From: UBA4742 sp963734965
Lineage (GTDB): Bacteria; Actinomycetota; Acidimicrobiia; Acidimicrobiales; Acidimicrobilacustridaceae
Assembly: GCA_963734965.1 (NCBI GenBank)
Contig: CAVTJK010000003.1
Location: forward strand, 1,426,001 to 1,490,000
Direction of reading: 5' to 3'
Length of the DNA stretch: 64,000 bases
The notes under the pieces are model-generated. The model was not told the origin of the DNA. It saw only the letters and a program-made list of their open reading frames with translations, and searched no databases. The position numbers and the translations under genes were made by a program. Shown here in pieces: positions 63,127-64,000 of the stretch. Each line of letters starts with the position of its first letter. Positions within the stretch are counted from its first letter, which is position 1.

Positions 63127-64000
63127 ATGAACGTCGACGACCTCGTACTGGTGTCGGTGGACGACCACGTGGTCGAGCCGCCGGACATGTTCGATCGGCA
63201 CCTGCCCGAGCGCTACAAGGACGTGGCGCCTCGAGTCGTGCACACCGACGCCGGCGACGACGTCTGGCTCTACGAGGGCCAGGAGCTGCCCAACATCGGC
63301 CTCAACGCCGTGGCCGGCAAGCCGCCGGCCGAGTACGGCATCGAGCCGACCTCGTTCGGTGAGATGCGACCGGGGTGCTGGGACATCCACCGCCGAATCG
63401 AGGACATGAACGTCAACGGCATCCTCGGGTCGATGTGCTTCCCGAGCTTCCCGCAGTTCTGCGGCCAGCTGTTCAGCCGCACCGAGGACAAGGACGTGGC
63501 CCTGGCCATGGTCCGGGCCTACAACGACTGGCACATCGACGAGTGGTGCGGCACCTATCCCGGTCGGTTCATCCCGCTGTCGATACCGCCGATCTGGGAC
63601 CCCGCGCTGATGGCCGACGAGGTGCACCGCGTGGCGGCCAAGGGGTGCCGGGCCGTGACCTTCTCGGAGAACCCCGAGAAGCTGGGCTGGCCGAGCTATC
63701 ACAGCGATCACTGGGACCCGTTCTGGAAGGCGGTCAGCGACGAGGGCACGATCGTGTGCCTGCACATCGGATCGTCCTCGCAGCTGACGATCACGTCCAT
63801 CGAGGCGCCGATCAACGTGATGATCTCGCTGCAGCCGATGAACATCGTGCAGGCGGCGGCCGACATCCTGTGGTCGCGCGTCATGACCGAGTTCCCCGAC
63901 GTGACGTTCGCGTTGAGCGAGGGTGGCATCGGGTGGATCCCGTACTTCCTCGAGCGCTGCGACTACGTCTACGAGCACCACCAGCAATGGACGGGTCAGG
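63127..64000 (+). CDS. Amidohydrolase_2-family protein, 5' part (runs off the window)
   Basis: 291 residues are visible and the frame is open to the window end. ATG (MNVDDLVLVSVDDHVVEPP) 5 bp after the preceding gene. The D-x-H metal motif is VSVDDHVVEPPDMFDRHLP. NVNGILGSMCFPSFPQFCG, AYNDWHIDEWCGTYPGRFIP, VCLHIGSSSQL and VTFALSEGGIGWIPYFLER all follow the same family as the upstream gene. The two are probably co-transcribed and may form a hetero-oligomer or act in sequence. The C-terminal metal ligands lie outside the window. Confidence 0.88.
   Translation, partial: MNVDDLVLVSVDDHVVEPPDMFDRHLPERYKDVAPRVVHTDAGDDVWLYEGQELPNIGLNAVAGKPPAEYGIEPTSFGEMRPGCWDIHRRIEDMNVNGILGSMCFPSFPQFCGQLFSRTEDKDVALAMVRAYNDWHIDEWCGTYPGRFIPLSIPPIWDPALMADEVHRVAAKGCRAVTFSENPEKLGWPSYHSDHWDPFWKAVSDEGTIVCLHIGSSSQLTITSIEAPINVMISLQPMNIVQAAADILWSRVMTEFPDVTFALSEGGIGWIPYFLERCDYVYEHHQQWTGQ

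Overview
The window is about 64 kb of very GC-rich DNA, roughly 70% by eye. It has many GTG/TTG starts, dense 4-bp ATGA/GTGA gene overlaps, a DUF222/HNH gene, a probable F420-dependent LLM-class oxidoreductase, ECF and TetR regulators, and several acyl-CoA dehydrogenases, acyl-CoA ligases and amidohydrolase_2 proteins. This points to a free-living actinobacterium, plausibly class Acidimicrobiia; that placement is inference. I saw no rRNA, tRNA, CRISPR array or insertion sequence. About half of the genes contain one or more frameshifts while both halves still read as conserved protein. The pattern looks more like indel error in the assembly than gene decay, so I annotate each such gene as one CDS and give the approximate break.

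Layout. 1-5.0 kb: a truncated TauE/SafE permease, a SulP anion transporter, a sulfotransferase and an acyl-CoA ligase. 5.0-12.3 kb: a Thr-rich membrane protein, a DUF6351 lipoprotein and two paralogous acyltransferase-3/SGNH proteins; the second has lost the expected catalytic residues of both domains. 12.3-18.2 kb: an acyl-CoA dehydrogenase, then a TPP riboswitch in front of thiamine pyrophosphokinase and a thiBPQ-type thiamine ABC transporter. 18.1-23.9 kb: a PqqD-HprK-like fusion, an M23 peptidase, an SRPBCC protein, an ABC ATPase, a second TauE and a 2-oxoglutarate oxygenase.

23.9-44.5 kb: a minus-strand catabolic island of at least 17 genes, most overlapping by 4 bp. In transcription order: a three-subunit xanthine dehydrogenase-type molybdenum hydroxylase, an M20 carbamoylase, an N-carbamoyl-D-amino-acid hydrolase, a fused XdhD-like molybdenum hydroxylase, an SsnA-like amidohydrolase, an LLM oxidoreductase, a diaminopropionate ammonia-lyase (YgeX-like), adenine deaminase, a NitT/TauT-type ABC transporter, adenosine deaminase, a ferredoxin-MBL protein and 8-oxoguanine deaminase. 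Together these would funnel adenosine, adenine and 8-oxoguanine to hypoxanthine, xanthine and urate. The content resembles the E. coli yge/xdh/ssnA purine cluster, and no uricase is visible. This is the best candidate for an under-described system here.

44.5-55.7 kb: an MFS transporter, an HNH protein, an acyl-CoA dehydrogenase, a membrane glycosyltransferase, a GMC oxidoreductase with its small subunit, and an ECF sigma factor with a membrane partner and a duplicated leader element. 55-64 kb: a class II aldolase and 2-hydroxyacid dehydrogenase, a P450, an acyl-CoA ligase, a TetR regulator, an SDR, a MaoC-like protein and two amidohydrolases. Seven copies of a 16-bp palindrome, CTGAC-N6-GTCAG, lie at gene starts between 47.5 and 61.9 kb and define a candidate shared regulon.
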